64,000 nt of DNA from Thermohalobaculum sp038524325 (lineage in GTDB: Bacteria > Pseudomonadota > Alphaproteobacteria > Rhodobacterales > Rhodobacteraceae). The stretch lies in NCBI GenBank assembly GCA_038524325.1, contig JBCBIS010000002.1:1-64000 (forward strand). Direction: 5' to 3'. The position numbers were made by a program, and so were the translations under genes. The stretch's first letter is position 1. Every line of letters starts with the position of its first letter. The notes under the pieces are model-generated. The model saw only the letters and a program-made list of their open reading frames with translations, searched no databases and had not been told where the DNA came from. Shown piece by piece: positions 45,877 to 54,657 of the stretch.

Positions 45877-46317
45877 TCATGCGGGGCTTTCGCTGATCGC
45901 GCGGACCAAATCGACCACCCGGCGGCGTACAGTGACGTCGCTGATCCGGCCAAACGCCTCGATGATCGCATAACCCTCGGGCGTCGAAAGAAACGCGGTC
46001 ACTTCCGTCTCGCGGGCCTGGGTGACGGGATCGCTGTCACCGACATGTGTCTCGGGCAAGCCTTCATAGAAAAACGCCGGGGTCACATCGAGGATCCGAG
46101 CGATGTGATAGAGCCGTCCCGCTCCGATCCGGTTCAACCCCTTCTCGTATTTCTGCACCTGTTGGAAGGTCAGGCCCAGGGCAACGCCCAACTGGTCCTG
46201 GCTCATATTCTTCATCACCCGGCGCAGGCGCACCCTGCCCCCGATGTGAGCATCGATTTGATCAGCAGATTTCCCCACGACATCACCCCGTTGGAAGGCA
46301 CATCGGTACCTCCCCAT
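45877..46317 (-). CDS. XRE-family helix-turn-helix transcriptional regulator
   Basis: A 146-residue regulator. The HTH_3 domain (about residues 25-80) has RLRRVMKNMSQDQLGVALGL followed by TFQQVQKYEKGLNRIGAGRL. The C-terminal half ends with helices (TPEGYAIIEAFGRISDVTVRRR). I chose the ATG at 46317; the frame is open for 38 more codons upstream, which look non-coding. Located between lnt and metK as in many Rhodobacteraceae. The family resembles phage-repressor-like regulators of surface or motility genes; its targets are unknown. Confidence 0.9.
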   Translation of the reverse strand: MGRYRCAFQRGDVVGKSADQIDAHIGGRVRLRRVMKNMSQDQLGVALGLTFQQVQKYEKGLNRIGAGRLYHIARILDVTPAFFYEGLPETHVGDSDPVTQARETEVTAFLSTPEGYAIIEAFGRISDVTVRRRVVDLVRAISESPA

Positions 46318-46372
46318 CCCCCAGTGTCCCGCTGGCAGACCCTCATCTGCCCTGCAGCACGAATTCAATTCA

Positions 46373-47959
46373 TCAGCGGGCGTCGCAATTGTCAAACGCA
46401 TTTCGCCTGGAATTGTTCCGTATCGTGACAAAAATCAGCAGCCCACAGGCGAGTAATGCAGGGAAGTTACCTGAAAAGCTGTAAATTGTCTTGGGACCTG
46501 CCGGGGGCAATCTTTGATCGAGATATCCGTCACGATGGAGTGACAACTGTGCTTGCATGCGGCCATAACTATCTAGGATTGTTGAGATGCCGGTATTCGC
46601 GGCACGCGCGACCGGCAAGCCCTGTTCGACGGCACGGAACTTGGCCTGGGCGAGGTGCTGCTGCGGCCCGGCGAAGCCGCCGAACCAGGCATCATTGGTG
46701 ATGGTCAGGATCCAGTCCGGTCGGGGGCCAGGGCCGATGATCTGGTGAGGAAAGATCATCTCATAGCACACCGTGGCGGCGAAACGGGGCAGACCGGCGA
46801 CACTCAACGCCGCGGGGCCCGTGCCGGCGCTCAGCCCGCCATGTTGCGCGAGTTGCTGTAGCCCGATGGCGCTCATCACCTCCTTCATTGGCATGTATTC
46901 GCCGAAGGGGACCAGATGGTGCTTGTCATAGCGCGGGCCGATCGTGCCATCAGGGATCACGGTGACCAGCGCGTTCAGCCACTCAGTCTCTGGCCCGCTG
47001 CGCTCAGGGTGGAAACTGCCGAGGATCACCGGCGCGCCGGCGGCGGCCTCGGCGATCTGGGCGGCGGCCTCGGGGTAGTCGGCCACCGGAAACGTCACCG
47101 CCATCTCTGGCCAGAGGATCAGATCGGGCCGTCCGCTGACGCTTTCGGCCGGTTCTGCGGAGTGGGCCAACAGGCGGCGGTAGAAGACCGGCGCATGCTG
47201 CGGATCCCATTTCATATGCTGCGGCGCGTTCGGTTGCACGATCCGGATCAGCGGCTGTCCCTCAAGGTTTTGAGGCGCCTCCGGCACCCGCGCCATGCCC
47301 CAGGCCCAGAGCGCGGCGAAAACCGCCAAGGTCGCGCCTGCCACTGCCCAGCGCCGCGCCGCCATGGCCACCAGCGGCCAGCCCGCCAGCAACAGAACGA
47401 TCAGACTAAGCCCGTAAGGCCCCGCCCAACTCGCCGCTTGCAGCAGTGGCGTCTCGGTCCAGGCATAGGCCGGCAGCGCCCAGGGGAAACCGGTCAGCAC
47501 ATGACCGCGGGCTAGCTCGGCCAGCATCAGCCAGGCAGCGAGGGCCGGCACCTGCGCCACCCCGCCACGCGGCCAGAACCGCCACGCGAGGGCGAAAGCA
47601 AGCGCCCAGAACAGGCCCAGAAAGGCCGGCAAGCCCGCAACGCCCAGGGGCATCAGCAGGGCGAACTTCTCGGCATCGACCAGGAAGGCATGGCCGAGCC
47701 AATGCAAGCCGGTGACGAAATAGCCAAAGGCAACCGACCACCCTGCCCAGGCGGCCTGCCGCCAGGTTTCGGCCGCAGCCACCAGCCACACCATGATCGG
47801 AACGGCGAGGAAGAACCCCCAGGGAAGGTCAACTGGAGCGTGGCCGAGGGTCAGAACGGCCCCTGCCACCAGGCCAATCAACATCCGCCACCAGCGGCCC
47901 AAGGCGCGGAACCGGGCGACCGGACCGACGGACGCCGAAGGCTCGAGCACGCGTTCCAT
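46373..47959 (-). CDS. lnt: Apolipoprotein N-acyltransferase
   Basis: A 528-residue inner-membrane enzyme that adds the third acyl chain to lipoproteins. About six N-terminal membrane helices precede a nitrilase-fold domain. The catalytic triad is visible: Glu in LILWPEMAVTFP, Lys in YDKHHLVPFGEYMP and Cys in ATVCYEMIFPH. A final helix follows (FPALLACGLLIFVTI). It lies 13 bases downstream of the CBS-domain gene, the usual ybeY-corC-lnt order. Confidence 0.96.
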   Translation of the reverse strand: MERVLEPSASVGPVARFRALGRWWRMLIGLVAGAVLTLGHAPVDLPWGFFLAVPIMVWLVAAAETWRQAAWAGWSVAFGYFVTGLHWLGHAFLVDAEKFALLMPLGVAGLPAFLGLFWALAFALAWRFWPRGGVAQVPALAAWLMLAELARGHVLTGFPWALPAYAWTETPLLQAASWAGPYGLSLIVLLLAGWPLVAMAARRWAVAGATLAVFAALWAWGMARVPEAPQNLEGQPLIRIVQPNAPQHMKWDPQHAPVFYRRLLAHSAEPAESVSGRPDLILWPEMAVTFPVADYPEAAAQIAEAAAGAPVILGSFHPERSGPETEWLNALVTVIPDGTIGPRYDKHHLVPFGEYMPMKEVMSAIGLQQLAQHGGLSAGTGPAALSVAGLPRFAATVCYEMIFPHQIIGPGPRPDWILTITNDAWFGGFAGPQQHLAQAKFRAVEQGLPVARAANTGISTILDSYGRMQAQLSLHRDGYLDQRLPPAGPKTIYSFSGNFPALLACGLLIFVTIRNNSRRNAFDNCDAR

Positions 47960-47972
47960 CAGCGCCTTGCGG

Positions 47973-48977
47973 TCACTCCGCCGCCTCGCGTGATGCGGGA
48001 CGGTTGGTCGCGCCGTTCAGGGTCAGCCGCAGCTTCTTGATCCGGCGCGGGTCGGCATCGGTGATCAGGAATTCATGGCCATGGGGGTGCGAGATCACCT
48101 CGCCCCTGGCCGGCACCCGGCCGGAGAGCATGAAGACCAGACCGCCCAGCGTGTCGGCATCCTCCTCCCAATCGTCGGGGCGCAGGATGATCTTGGTTGC
48201 TTCCTCAAAATCGCCGATATCGGCGCGGGCATCGACCGTGTAGACCCCCGGAGCCGCCTCGCGCCACTGTTCGCTTTCATCCTGATCGTGCTCGTCTTCT
48301 ATGTCGCCGACGATCTGCTCGACCAGATCCTCGATGGTGACGAGGCCATCCACGCCGCCGAACTCATCGATCACCAGCGCCATATGCACGCGCGCGCCCT
48401 GCATCCGCTGCAGCAACGCGGCGATCCGCATCGATGGGGGCACGAACAGCGCCTGGTGCAGGTGGTCGGCCGGTTTGAAGTCGGCTCCGTTGCGCTGGCA
48501 GCCGACCCCATAGCGCAGGGCGAGATCCTTCAGGTGGATAAAGCCGACCGGATCGTCCAGCGTTTCGTGGAACACCGGCAGGCGCGAAAACCCGCCGCGT
48601 TCGAAGGCGGCCATGGCTTCGTCGAGGCTGGCCTCGTCCGAGATCGCCTCGATATCCGCCCTGGGGGTCATGACGTCCGAGATCCGCAGCTCGCGCAGGC
48701 GCATGATGTTGCCGATCATGACCCGCTCGGCCGGGGTGGCCTTGTCGCGCTGCAAAGGGTCCGCCCCTTCGCCGTGCGCCTCTTCCGCCTTGCCCCCGCC
48801 CAACAGTCGCGTCAGCAGACCAGAGAACAGGGAGCCGCTAGAACTCGGCTCGGGATCGGCCGGATCGGCAGGAGGGGAGGGGTGTTTCGAGGCGCGCGGC
48901 CCATCCGGCCCGCGTCTCGTCCCCGCATCCGCTGTGTCAGCGGTGGCGGAGCTTGGTGGACTGTCGCTCGCGTCCAT
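47973..48977 (-). CDS. CorC/HlyC-type CBS-domain protein
   Basis: A 334-residue cytoplasmic protein. The N-terminal 60 residues are a disordered Pro/Ser/Asp tail. Two CBS domains follow (RISDVMTPRADIEAIS and ALVIDEFGGVDGLVTIEDLVEQIVG, given as its core DEFGGVDGLVTIEDL), then a CorC_HlyC transporter-associated domain. No DUF21 membrane domain is present, so this is the soluble CorC-type partner of magnesium/cobalt efflux. The start at 48977 (GAAGGACG in front) avoids overlap with ybeY. Confidence 0.9.
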   Translation of the reverse strand: MDASDSPPSSATADTADAGTRRGPDGPRASKHPSPPADPADPEPSSSGSLFSGLLTRLLGGGKAEEAHGEGADPLQRDKATPAERVMIGNIMRLRELRISDVMTPRADIEAISDEASLDEAMAAFERGGFSRLPVFHETLDDPVGFIHLKDLALRYGVGCQRNGADFKPADHLHQALFVPPSMRIAALLQRMQGARVHMALVIDEFGGVDGLVTIEDLVEQIVGDIEDEHDQDESEQWREAAPGVYTVDARADIGDFEEATKIILRPDDWEEDADTLGGLVFMLSGRVPARGEVISHPHGHEFLITDADPRRIKKLRLTLNGATNRPASREAAE

Positions 48978-48999
48978 CGTCCTTCTCTCGCGGGCTGGC

Positions 49000-49548
49000 C
49001 TAAACATCCGGCCTCCCGCCTGGCTGGGGCGCCGCGGCGCCTCGGGTCCCATACGGGTCTGGAACACCGATGCGGGCCAAAGCGGCCGTCTCGATCCCTT
49101 CCATCACCGCAGCGTCTGCATCGCTCTGGTGATCAAACCCCAGTAAATGCAAACATCCGTGTAAGATCAGGTGGGTGACGTGGCTTTTCAAGGGAATTGA
49201 CGCGCTTTCCGCCTCGGCGCTGACGGTCTGCAGCGCAATGGCCACATCGCCGAGCGGCAACGGGCCGCCGAAGCCCTGCGCAGGGGGCAGGTCGGGCCGC
49301 TCGCCCGGCGTGGCGGGGGCGAGATCGAAGGCGGGCCAGGATAGGACATTGGTCGCCGCGGGCTTGCCCCGAAACTCGGTATTCAGCTCGGCGATCCGGG
49401 TATCATCGCAGGCGAGCAGGCTGATCTCGAACCCCTCCGGTGCGAGGCCCTGCGCCTCCAGCGCCAGGAGGGCGGCGGTTTCGGCGCATTCAGCCAGGGG
49501 AAGGGCCGACCAGCCTGGCTCCTCGACCACGATGTCGATCAGGGGCAT
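49000..49548 (-). CDS. ybeY: Endoribonuclease YbeY (rRNA maturation factor)
   Basis: A 182-residue zinc-dependent RNase acting in 16S rRNA 3'-end maturation and ribosome quality control. The metal motif HGCLHLLGFDHQSD (H3xH5xH pattern) is intact, as is the upstream LNTEFRGKPAATNVLSWP. The start at 49548 lies 7 bases after the phoH stop. It lies in the phoH-ybeY-corC-lnt order conserved across Proteobacteria. Confidence 0.96.
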   Translation of the reverse strand: MPLIDIVVEEPGWSALPLAECAETAALLALEAQGLAPEGFEISLLACDDTRIAELNTEFRGKPAATNVLSWPAFDLAPATPGERPDLPPAQGFGGPLPLGDVAIALQTVSAEAESASIPLKSHVTHLILHGCLHLLGFDHQSDADAAVMEGIETAALARIGVPDPYGTRGAAAPQPGGRPDV

Positions 49549-49555
49549 GGGGCCC

Positions 49556-50599
49556 TCACCGCCCCCCGGATTGGTCATAGGCCCGGTCATAGGCCTTGAT
49601 GATGCGCGCCACCATCGGATGGCGCACCACGTCATCGGCGGTGAATTTGGTAAACCCGATCCCGTCAACCCCGTCGAGAATGCGCAGCGCTTCGACCAAC
49701 CCGCTCTCGGTGCCGCGGGGCAGGTCGATCTGAGTGGGATCGCCGGTGATCGCCATATGGCTCCCCTCTCCCATCCGGGTGAGGAACATCTTCATCTGCA
49801 TCGGCGTGGTGTTCTGCGCCTCGTCCAGCACGATGAAGGCGTTCGAGAGGGTCCGCCCGCGCATGAACGCCAGTGGCGCGATCTCGATCTTGCCCTCCTC
49901 GGGCGACATCAGCTTGGTAAGCTGTTTGCCCGGCAGCATGTCGCCCAGCGCGTCGTAGAGCGGGCGCATATAGGGGTCCATCTTCTCTTTCTCGGTGCCG
50001 GGCAGGAACCCCAGCCGCTCACCCGCCTCGACCGCAGGGCGCGAGAGGATGATCTTGTCCACCAGCCCGTCGCTGAACATCGACACGGCGGCGGCCACGG
50101 CCAGATAGGTCTTGCCTGTCCCCGCCGGGCCAATGCCGAAAACCAGTTCTCGGTTGAACAAATCGACCGCATAGGCACGCTGTTGGGCCGAGCGGGGTTC
50201 GATCACCTTTTTCTTGGTGCGGATCTCCAACCGTCCGCCGGGGAACATGTCAAGCTGCGCCGGGCCTGGTTCGGCAGCTTCGGCCGGGAACTGCCCCATG
50301 CGGATCAGTGCGTCGAGATCGCCCTGCTCCAACCCGCGGCCCTGCTCGAGCCGGTCATAGATGGCTTCCAGGCCCTGGCGCGCCGCCTCCCGTGCGCCTG
50401 CGTTTCCATGCAGTGCCAAGACGTTGCCCCGGCGCATGATGACGACATCGAAGCCCTGTTCCAACCGGGTGAGGTTCTTGTCGTATTCGCCGCAAAGCTC
50501 GACCAGAACGCGGTTGTCGGGGAACTCGACAACCGTCTCATTCATCGTACCGGGCTCAGAAACCGTCATCGCGGCGGTGGTCTGAGAGGGAATGGGCAC
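49556..50599 (-). CDS. PhoH-family ATPase
   Basis: A 347-residue P-loop protein. Walker A is GIGPAGTGKTYLAVA, Walker B is AFIVLDEAQNT, and SRPAVEAGERLGFLPG and DPTQIDLPRG are family landmarks. It is the ybeY-linked PhoH (PhoL/YbeZ) form, thought to work with YbeY in rRNA processing. The start is uncertain: a GTG at 50599 (used here) or an ATG at 50569 are both possible, and neither has a clear ribosome binding site. Confidence 0.93.
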   Translation of the reverse strand: MPIPSQTTAAMTVSEPGTMNETVVEFPDNRVLVELCGEYDKNLTRLEQGFDVVIMRRGNVLALHGNAGAREAARQGLEAIYDRLEQGRGLEQGDLDALIRMGQFPAEAAEPGPAQLDMFPGGRLEIRTKKKVIEPRSAQQRAYAVDLFNRELVFGIGPAGTGKTYLAVAAAVSMFSDGLVDKIILSRPAVEAGERLGFLPGTEKEKMDPYMRPLYDALGDMLPGKQLTKLMSPEEGKIEIAPLAFMRGRTLSNAFIVLDEAQNTTPMQMKMFLTRMGEGSHMAITGDPTQIDLPRGTESGLVEALRILDGVDGIGFTKFTADDVVRHPMVARIIKAYDRAYDQSGGR

Positions 50600-50697
50600 G
50601 ATATCTAAAGGTCCTTTGGTCTCGCACCCCCAGATGTTGGCCCACGCCCTCCGCCACCGCAAGAGAAAACAGCGTCACCTGCCCGTCATCTTGACTG

Positions 50698-51900
50698 TCA
50701 GGTCGGTTGCGCGGAGGGCGAAGAGGCGGGGGCCTTCTCAGCCATCTTCCGCCCGGACGTCGCGAGAACCAGGGCGCCGAGAACGCCTGAGAGGAGCGAG
50801 CCCGAGATCACGCCCAGGCGCACCGCGTTCTGATGCTCGACATCCGAGAAGGCCAGCGTGCCGATGAACAAGCTCATCGTAAAGCCAATACCGGCCAGCA
50901 ACGAGACACCGTAGATCTGCGCCAACGACGCGCCCTCGGGCGCTTTGGCGATCCCGAGCCGCATGGCAGCCACCGCGAAGCCGAACACGCCGATCTGTTT
51001 GCCGATGAACAGGCCGGCCATGATCGCGAGGGTCAGCGGCGCCGTCATATCGGCCCAGGTCAGCCCGCCCAGAGGCACCCCGGCATTGGCAAATGCGAAG
51101 ACCGGCATCACCAAGAAGGCCACCCAGGGGTAGAGACCCGTCTTCATCGTGATCAGCGGCGAATAGCCGTTTTCATCCTTCTTGATCGGAATCGCGAAGC
51201 CCAGTGCGACACCGGCCAATGTGGCGTGCACACCCGATTTCAGCACGCAGACCCACAAGAACAGTCCCACCAGGATGTAAGGCGCAATTTGGCGAACCTT
51301 CGCGACGTTGAGGACCAAGAGACCCGCGAGCCCGAGTGCGCCGAGGCCGAGCGCCTCGACCGACAGATTGGCCGTGTAGAACAGAGCGATGATCACGATC
51401 GCCGCGAGATCGTCGACGATCGCGAGCGCCAGAAGAAAGACCTTCAACGAGGCCGGGACACGGCTGCCAAACAGAGACAGCACACCCAGGGCGAAGGCAA
51501 TGTCGGTCGCGGCCGGGATCGCCCAGCCCCGCGCTTCGGCGCTGTCGATGCCGACAATACCGACAAACACCAGGGCCGGGATCGCCATCCCGCCAACGGC
51601 GCCCGACACGGGCAGGGCCGCCCGTTTCCAGTCGCTCAGCGCGCCGACGGCGACCTCTTTCTTGATCTCCAAGGCGACGAACAAGAAGAAGATGGCCATC
51701 AGGCCGTCATTGATCCACAGCAGGAGGGGCTTCGAGATCGACGCTTCCTCGACCGCCACAGTGAAATTCGCCGTCAGGAGCATGTCGTAATAGGGTTTGA
51801 GCAGGCCGATATTCTCCGAGAGCGCCCCTGCAACCGCAGCAGCGGCCAGTAACAAACCTGCCATAACTTCAACCGACATGCCGCGCTGCGACGCTTCCAT
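50698..51900 (-). CDS. nhaA: Na+/H+ antiporter NhaA
   Basis: A 400-residue inner-membrane antiporter with about 12 helices. The ion-binding Asp pair is in LALAIVDDLAAIVIIALF, and the family signature around WAIPAATDIAFALGVL is complete. AGGAGG is 6 bases before the ATG. It exchanges cytoplasmic Na+ for H+ and supports salt and alkaline tolerance, fitting a marine or saline habitat, though many non-marine bacteria have it. It seems to stand alone. Confidence 0.96.
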   Translation of the reverse strand: MEASQRGMSVEVMAGLLLAAAAVAGALSENIGLLKPYYDMLLTANFTVAVEEASISKPLLLWINDGLMAIFFLFVALEIKKEVAVGALSDWKRAALPVSGAVGGMAIPALVFVGIVGIDSAEARGWAIPAATDIAFALGVLSLFGSRVPASLKVFLLALAIVDDLAAIVIIALFYTANLSVEALGLGALGLAGLLVLNVAKVRQIAPYILVGLFLWVCVLKSGVHATLAGVALGFAIPIKKDENGYSPLITMKTGLYPWVAFLVMPVFAFANAGVPLGGLTWADMTAPLTLAIMAGLFIGKQIGVFGFAVAAMRLGIAKAPEGASLAQIYGVSLLAGIGFTMSLFIGTLAFSDVEHQNAVRLGVISGSLLSGVLGALVLATSGRKMAEKAPASSPSAQPT

Positions 51901-52009
51901 CTCATCCTCCTAAGATCCGATATCCCTCGGTGGAAATGGTCAGCTCCACGCAAATGGAAAGATATTGCAGGTGCGACAAGAGCGTAATTCCACCAGGCGG
52001 AAGGCTCTG

Positions 52010-52600
52010 TCAGGAAATGATCACATTGAAAGCAATTGAGATCCGTGCCTCGCGCCCGAAATAGGGGTGCACGCTGTGATGCAGCCAAGAGGGGAACATG
52101 ATCATCGTTCCCGCCTTCGGGCTCAGCAGCAATTGGCGCTGCAGCTTGTCATCTTCCGAGAAGCTCATCGTCGCGCCGGGGCGGGGGTCGTGGAATTCGA
52201 TCTTGCCGCTGAAGCCGGTGTCCTCCTCCGGATCGGGGGGTGGATTGCCGGTGACATAATAGACCCCGGACCAGGTGCAGTTTGGGTGGTTGTGGATGTT
52301 GTTGTACTGCCCACGGCGCAGCACGTTGGCCCAACCCTCGATCTTGAAGCCATAGTTCTTCGGCGCGCGAAACGCCCGGGTCAGCTCACCCGTCATGGTC
52401 CGGGCCCGGTCGATCAACTGGCGCATCGGCGGTGTGTCGCGCAGGATGAAATCGTTCGGAGAATGCCAGCCGCCGACATTGCTTTTGCCCAGGCTGGGGG
52501 CGGAGGCTTCCTCGGCAAAGACAATCTCGGCGAGTTGCCGGTTCAGATCCCCGCTCTCGGGCCATTCGTAGACCGTGATCGGGGTTGGAAACGCCATCAT
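52010..52600 (-). CDS. Putative 2OG-Fe(II) oxygenase of the TIGR02466 type
   Basis: A 196-residue jelly-roll protein. The metal-site pattern appears as NIHNHPNCTWSGVYYV (early His and acidic region) and LHHSVHPYFGREARISIAF (late His, and an Arg fitting 2-oxoglutarate). Related small proteins are common in marine Alphaproteobacteria and cyanophages; the substrate is unknown. Start is either the ATG at 52600 (AGGA ahead, used) or a TTG 13 codons upstream with GGAG. Confidence 0.8.
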   Translation of the reverse strand: MMAFPTPITVYEWPESGDLNRQLAEIVFAEEASAPSLGKSNVGGWHSPNDFILRDTPPMRQLIDRARTMTGELTRAFRAPKNYGFKIEGWANVLRRGQYNNIHNHPNCTWSGVYYVTGNPPPDPEEDTGFSGKIEFHDPRPGATMSFSEDDKLQRQLLLSPKAGTMIMFPSWLHHSVHPYFGREARISIAFNVIIS

Positions 52601-52741
52601 GACGCAATCCTGCAAGGGGCGCGCGAGTTTTTCAGCCAAGGTGGTCTCCTTCAGGGCGGGTGCTTAGCATTCCCGCCTGCCGGGGCGGGAGGGGCAAGAC
52701 GCGCCGTCACAAAGGTTTCATGAAAACCGGGCGCGCGGGCT

Positions 52742-53524
52742 TCACGCCCAGGGCGGCGCGCGTTTCTCCAAAAAGGCGGTAATCCCTGCGGCGGCTTCCT
52801 CGGTCTCCCAGGTGTCCGCGAGGCGCTCGATCGTTTCGGCGATCACCTGATCGTCGATGCTGGGGCCGAGATGCCGGGCCAGGGCCTTCGCGGCTCCGAC
52901 TGCTCCCGGGGCTGCGGCGAGATAGGGGGCCACCTGGGCCTCGATCGCAGCGTCAAGCTCCGCCTCTGGCACCGCAACGGCGATCAGGCCCAAAGCAACC
53001 GCCTCCGCAGCATCGAAAAGGCGCGAAGACATAAAGATCCGCCGCGCCCGGCCCTCGCCCATGCGGGCAATGACATAAGGACCGATGGTGGCGGGGATCA
53101 GGCCCAGCCGGGTCTCGGTCAGACCGAACCGCGTGCCTTCCGCCGCCACCGCGACATCGCAGATCGAGAGCAGCCCGACCCCGCCGCCGAACGCTCCGCC
53201 ATGGGCGCGGCCGATCAGGGGGGTCGGCATCTCGTTCAGCGCGCGCAGCATTTCGGCCAGCTTCGTCGCCTCGACGATGCGGCCCGCCCGGTCGGCGGCA
53301 ATCTGGGCCTGCATCCAGGCGAGATCTCCTCCGGCGCAAAACACCTTGCCCGCCCCGGACAGCACCATCGCCCGGGTCTCCCGCGCCGCCCCAATGGTGC
53401 GGGCGAGATCGGTCAGTTCCGCGATCATCTCCGCCGACATGGCGTTACGCTTCTCCGGCAGGTTCAGCGTGACATAGGCGACGCCGCGCGCATCAAGCTG
53501 CAGGTCGAGGGTCTCATAGGGCAT
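52742..53524 (-). CDS. Enoyl-CoA hydratase/isomerase family protein, probable methylglutaconyl-CoA hydratase
   Basis: A 260-residue crotonase-fold enzyme. The oxyanion-hole segments are VFCAGGDLAWMQ and GRAHGGAFGGGVGLL; the second catalytic region is GLTETRLGLIPATIGPYV. Directly downstream of HMG-CoA lyase and the methylcrotonyl-CoA carboxylase genes, its likely reaction is 3-methylglutaconyl-CoA to HMG-CoA, the fourth step of leucine breakdown (LiuC). Start at 53524 has GGAGACAC in front. Between it and hmgL are 215 bases with no gene. Confidence 0.88.
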   Translation of the reverse strand: MPYETLDLQLDARGVAYVTLNLPEKRNAMSAEMIAELTDLARTIGAARETRAMVLSGAGKVFCAGGDLAWMQAQIAADRAGRIVEATKLAEMLRALNEMPTPLIGRAHGGAFGGGVGLLSICDVAVAAEGTRFGLTETRLGLIPATIGPYVIARMGEGRARRIFMSSRLFDAAEAVALGLIAVAVPEAELDAAIEAQVAPYLAAAPGAVGAAKALARHLGPSIDDQVIAETIERLADTWETEEAAAGITAFLEKRAPPWA

Positions 53525-53739
53525 CGCAAGTGTCTCCGAAGGGGTCAATCAAGGCTCGAGCCGATGGGGGCCAGAGTACTCCGTCGAAGCATCGTCGCGA
53601 CGAGGATGACGCCTGTTGCAGGTTTCACCGTGACCGCGCCCGGCACACAGTGAACCGGACCGCAAAATCCACGCTGCATCCCTGATCTGCGCGGATCGAG
53701 GCGCGCATAGTGACGGTACAGATTGCTGCCTCCGTCCCA

Positions 53740-54594
53740 TCACCCGCTCCGCAGCGAGCGGCCGAAGGTCCCGGCTTCGGCCAGGCGCGCGGCGTCGAGA
53801 CCGTGTTGCAGCCCCAGCCGGTCGAACAGCGCCACACAGGCCTCGCTCGCCACATTGCCTTTGGCGCCCGGCGCATAGGGGCACCCGCCCAGCCCGCCGG
53901 CCGAGGCATCGAAGACGCGCAGGCCCCGGTCGAGGCTGACCGAGATATTCTCCACCGCCCGGCCGCCGGTGTCGTGGAAATGCCCGGCCAGACGCTCGGC
54001 CGGCAAGACGGCCAGAACGGCCTCCAGCATCGCCGCCACGCTCTCCGGCGTGCCCTTGCCGATGGTGTCGCCCAGCGAGATCTCGGCACAGCCCATATCG
54101 GCCAGAGCCTCGGCCACCCGAGCGACTGCGCCCGGGGCAACCGCGCCCTCATAAGGGCAGTCGGTGACGCAGGAGACATAGCCGCGCAGCGCCACGCCGT
54201 CGGCCAGGGCCGCTTCCGCCACCGGGCGGAACAGATCCAAGGCGCCCTCGACCGAGCGGTTGAGATTGGCCCGGGCGAACCCCTCCGTCGCAGCGGCGAA
54301 GATCGCCACCATCTCCGCCCCGGCGGCGCGGGCGCGGGCATAGCCCTTCTCGTTCGGCGTCAGCACCGCATAGGTGACCCCGGGCGCGCGCGTGATCCCC
54401 GCCATCACCTCGGCGCCATCGGCCATTTGCGGCACCCATTTCGGGCTGACGAAACTCGCCGCCTCGATATGGCTGAGCCCGGCGGCCGAGAGCATGTCGA
54501 TCAGGCGGATCTTATCCCGGGTCGGGATCACCCGCATCTCGTTCTGCAACCCGTCGCGGGGCGCCATCTCGAACAGGGTCACGCGGTCGTTCAT
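53740..54594 (-). CDS. Hydroxymethylglutaryl-CoA lyase
   Basis: A 284-residue TIM-barrel lyase that splits HMG-CoA to acetyl-CoA and acetoacetate, the last step of leucine degradation. Start motif FEMAPRDGLQNE carries the metal-site residues, HFHDTGG supplies metal-binding His residues, and the active-site Cys lies in GGLGGCPYAPGAKGN. The ATG at 54594 lies 63 bases after mccA. Usual names are hmgL, mvaB or liuE. Confidence 0.95.
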   Translation of the reverse strand: MNDRVTLFEMAPRDGLQNEMRVIPTRDKIRLIDMLSAAGLSHIEAASFVSPKWVPQMADGAEVMAGITRAPGVTYAVLTPNEKGYARARAAGAEMVAIFAAATEGFARANLNRSVEGALDLFRPVAEAALADGVALRGYVSCVTDCPYEGAVAPGAVARVAEALADMGCAEISLGDTIGKGTPESVAAMLEAVLAVLPAERLAGHFHDTGGRAVENISVSLDRGLRVFDASAGGLGGCPYAPGAKGNVASEACVALFDRLGLQHGLDAARLAEAGTFGRSLRSG

Positions 54595-54657
54595 GCCGCG
54601 TGGCCTTTCTTCGCCGCCCCCGATCGCTGGCACCCGATGCGGGGGGCGTGCGAACGC

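Noticed and set aside
53525..53739. Possible small gene between enoyl-CoA hydratase and HMG-CoA lyase
   Set aside because: Open frames exist on both strands but none has a ribosome binding site or recognisable product.
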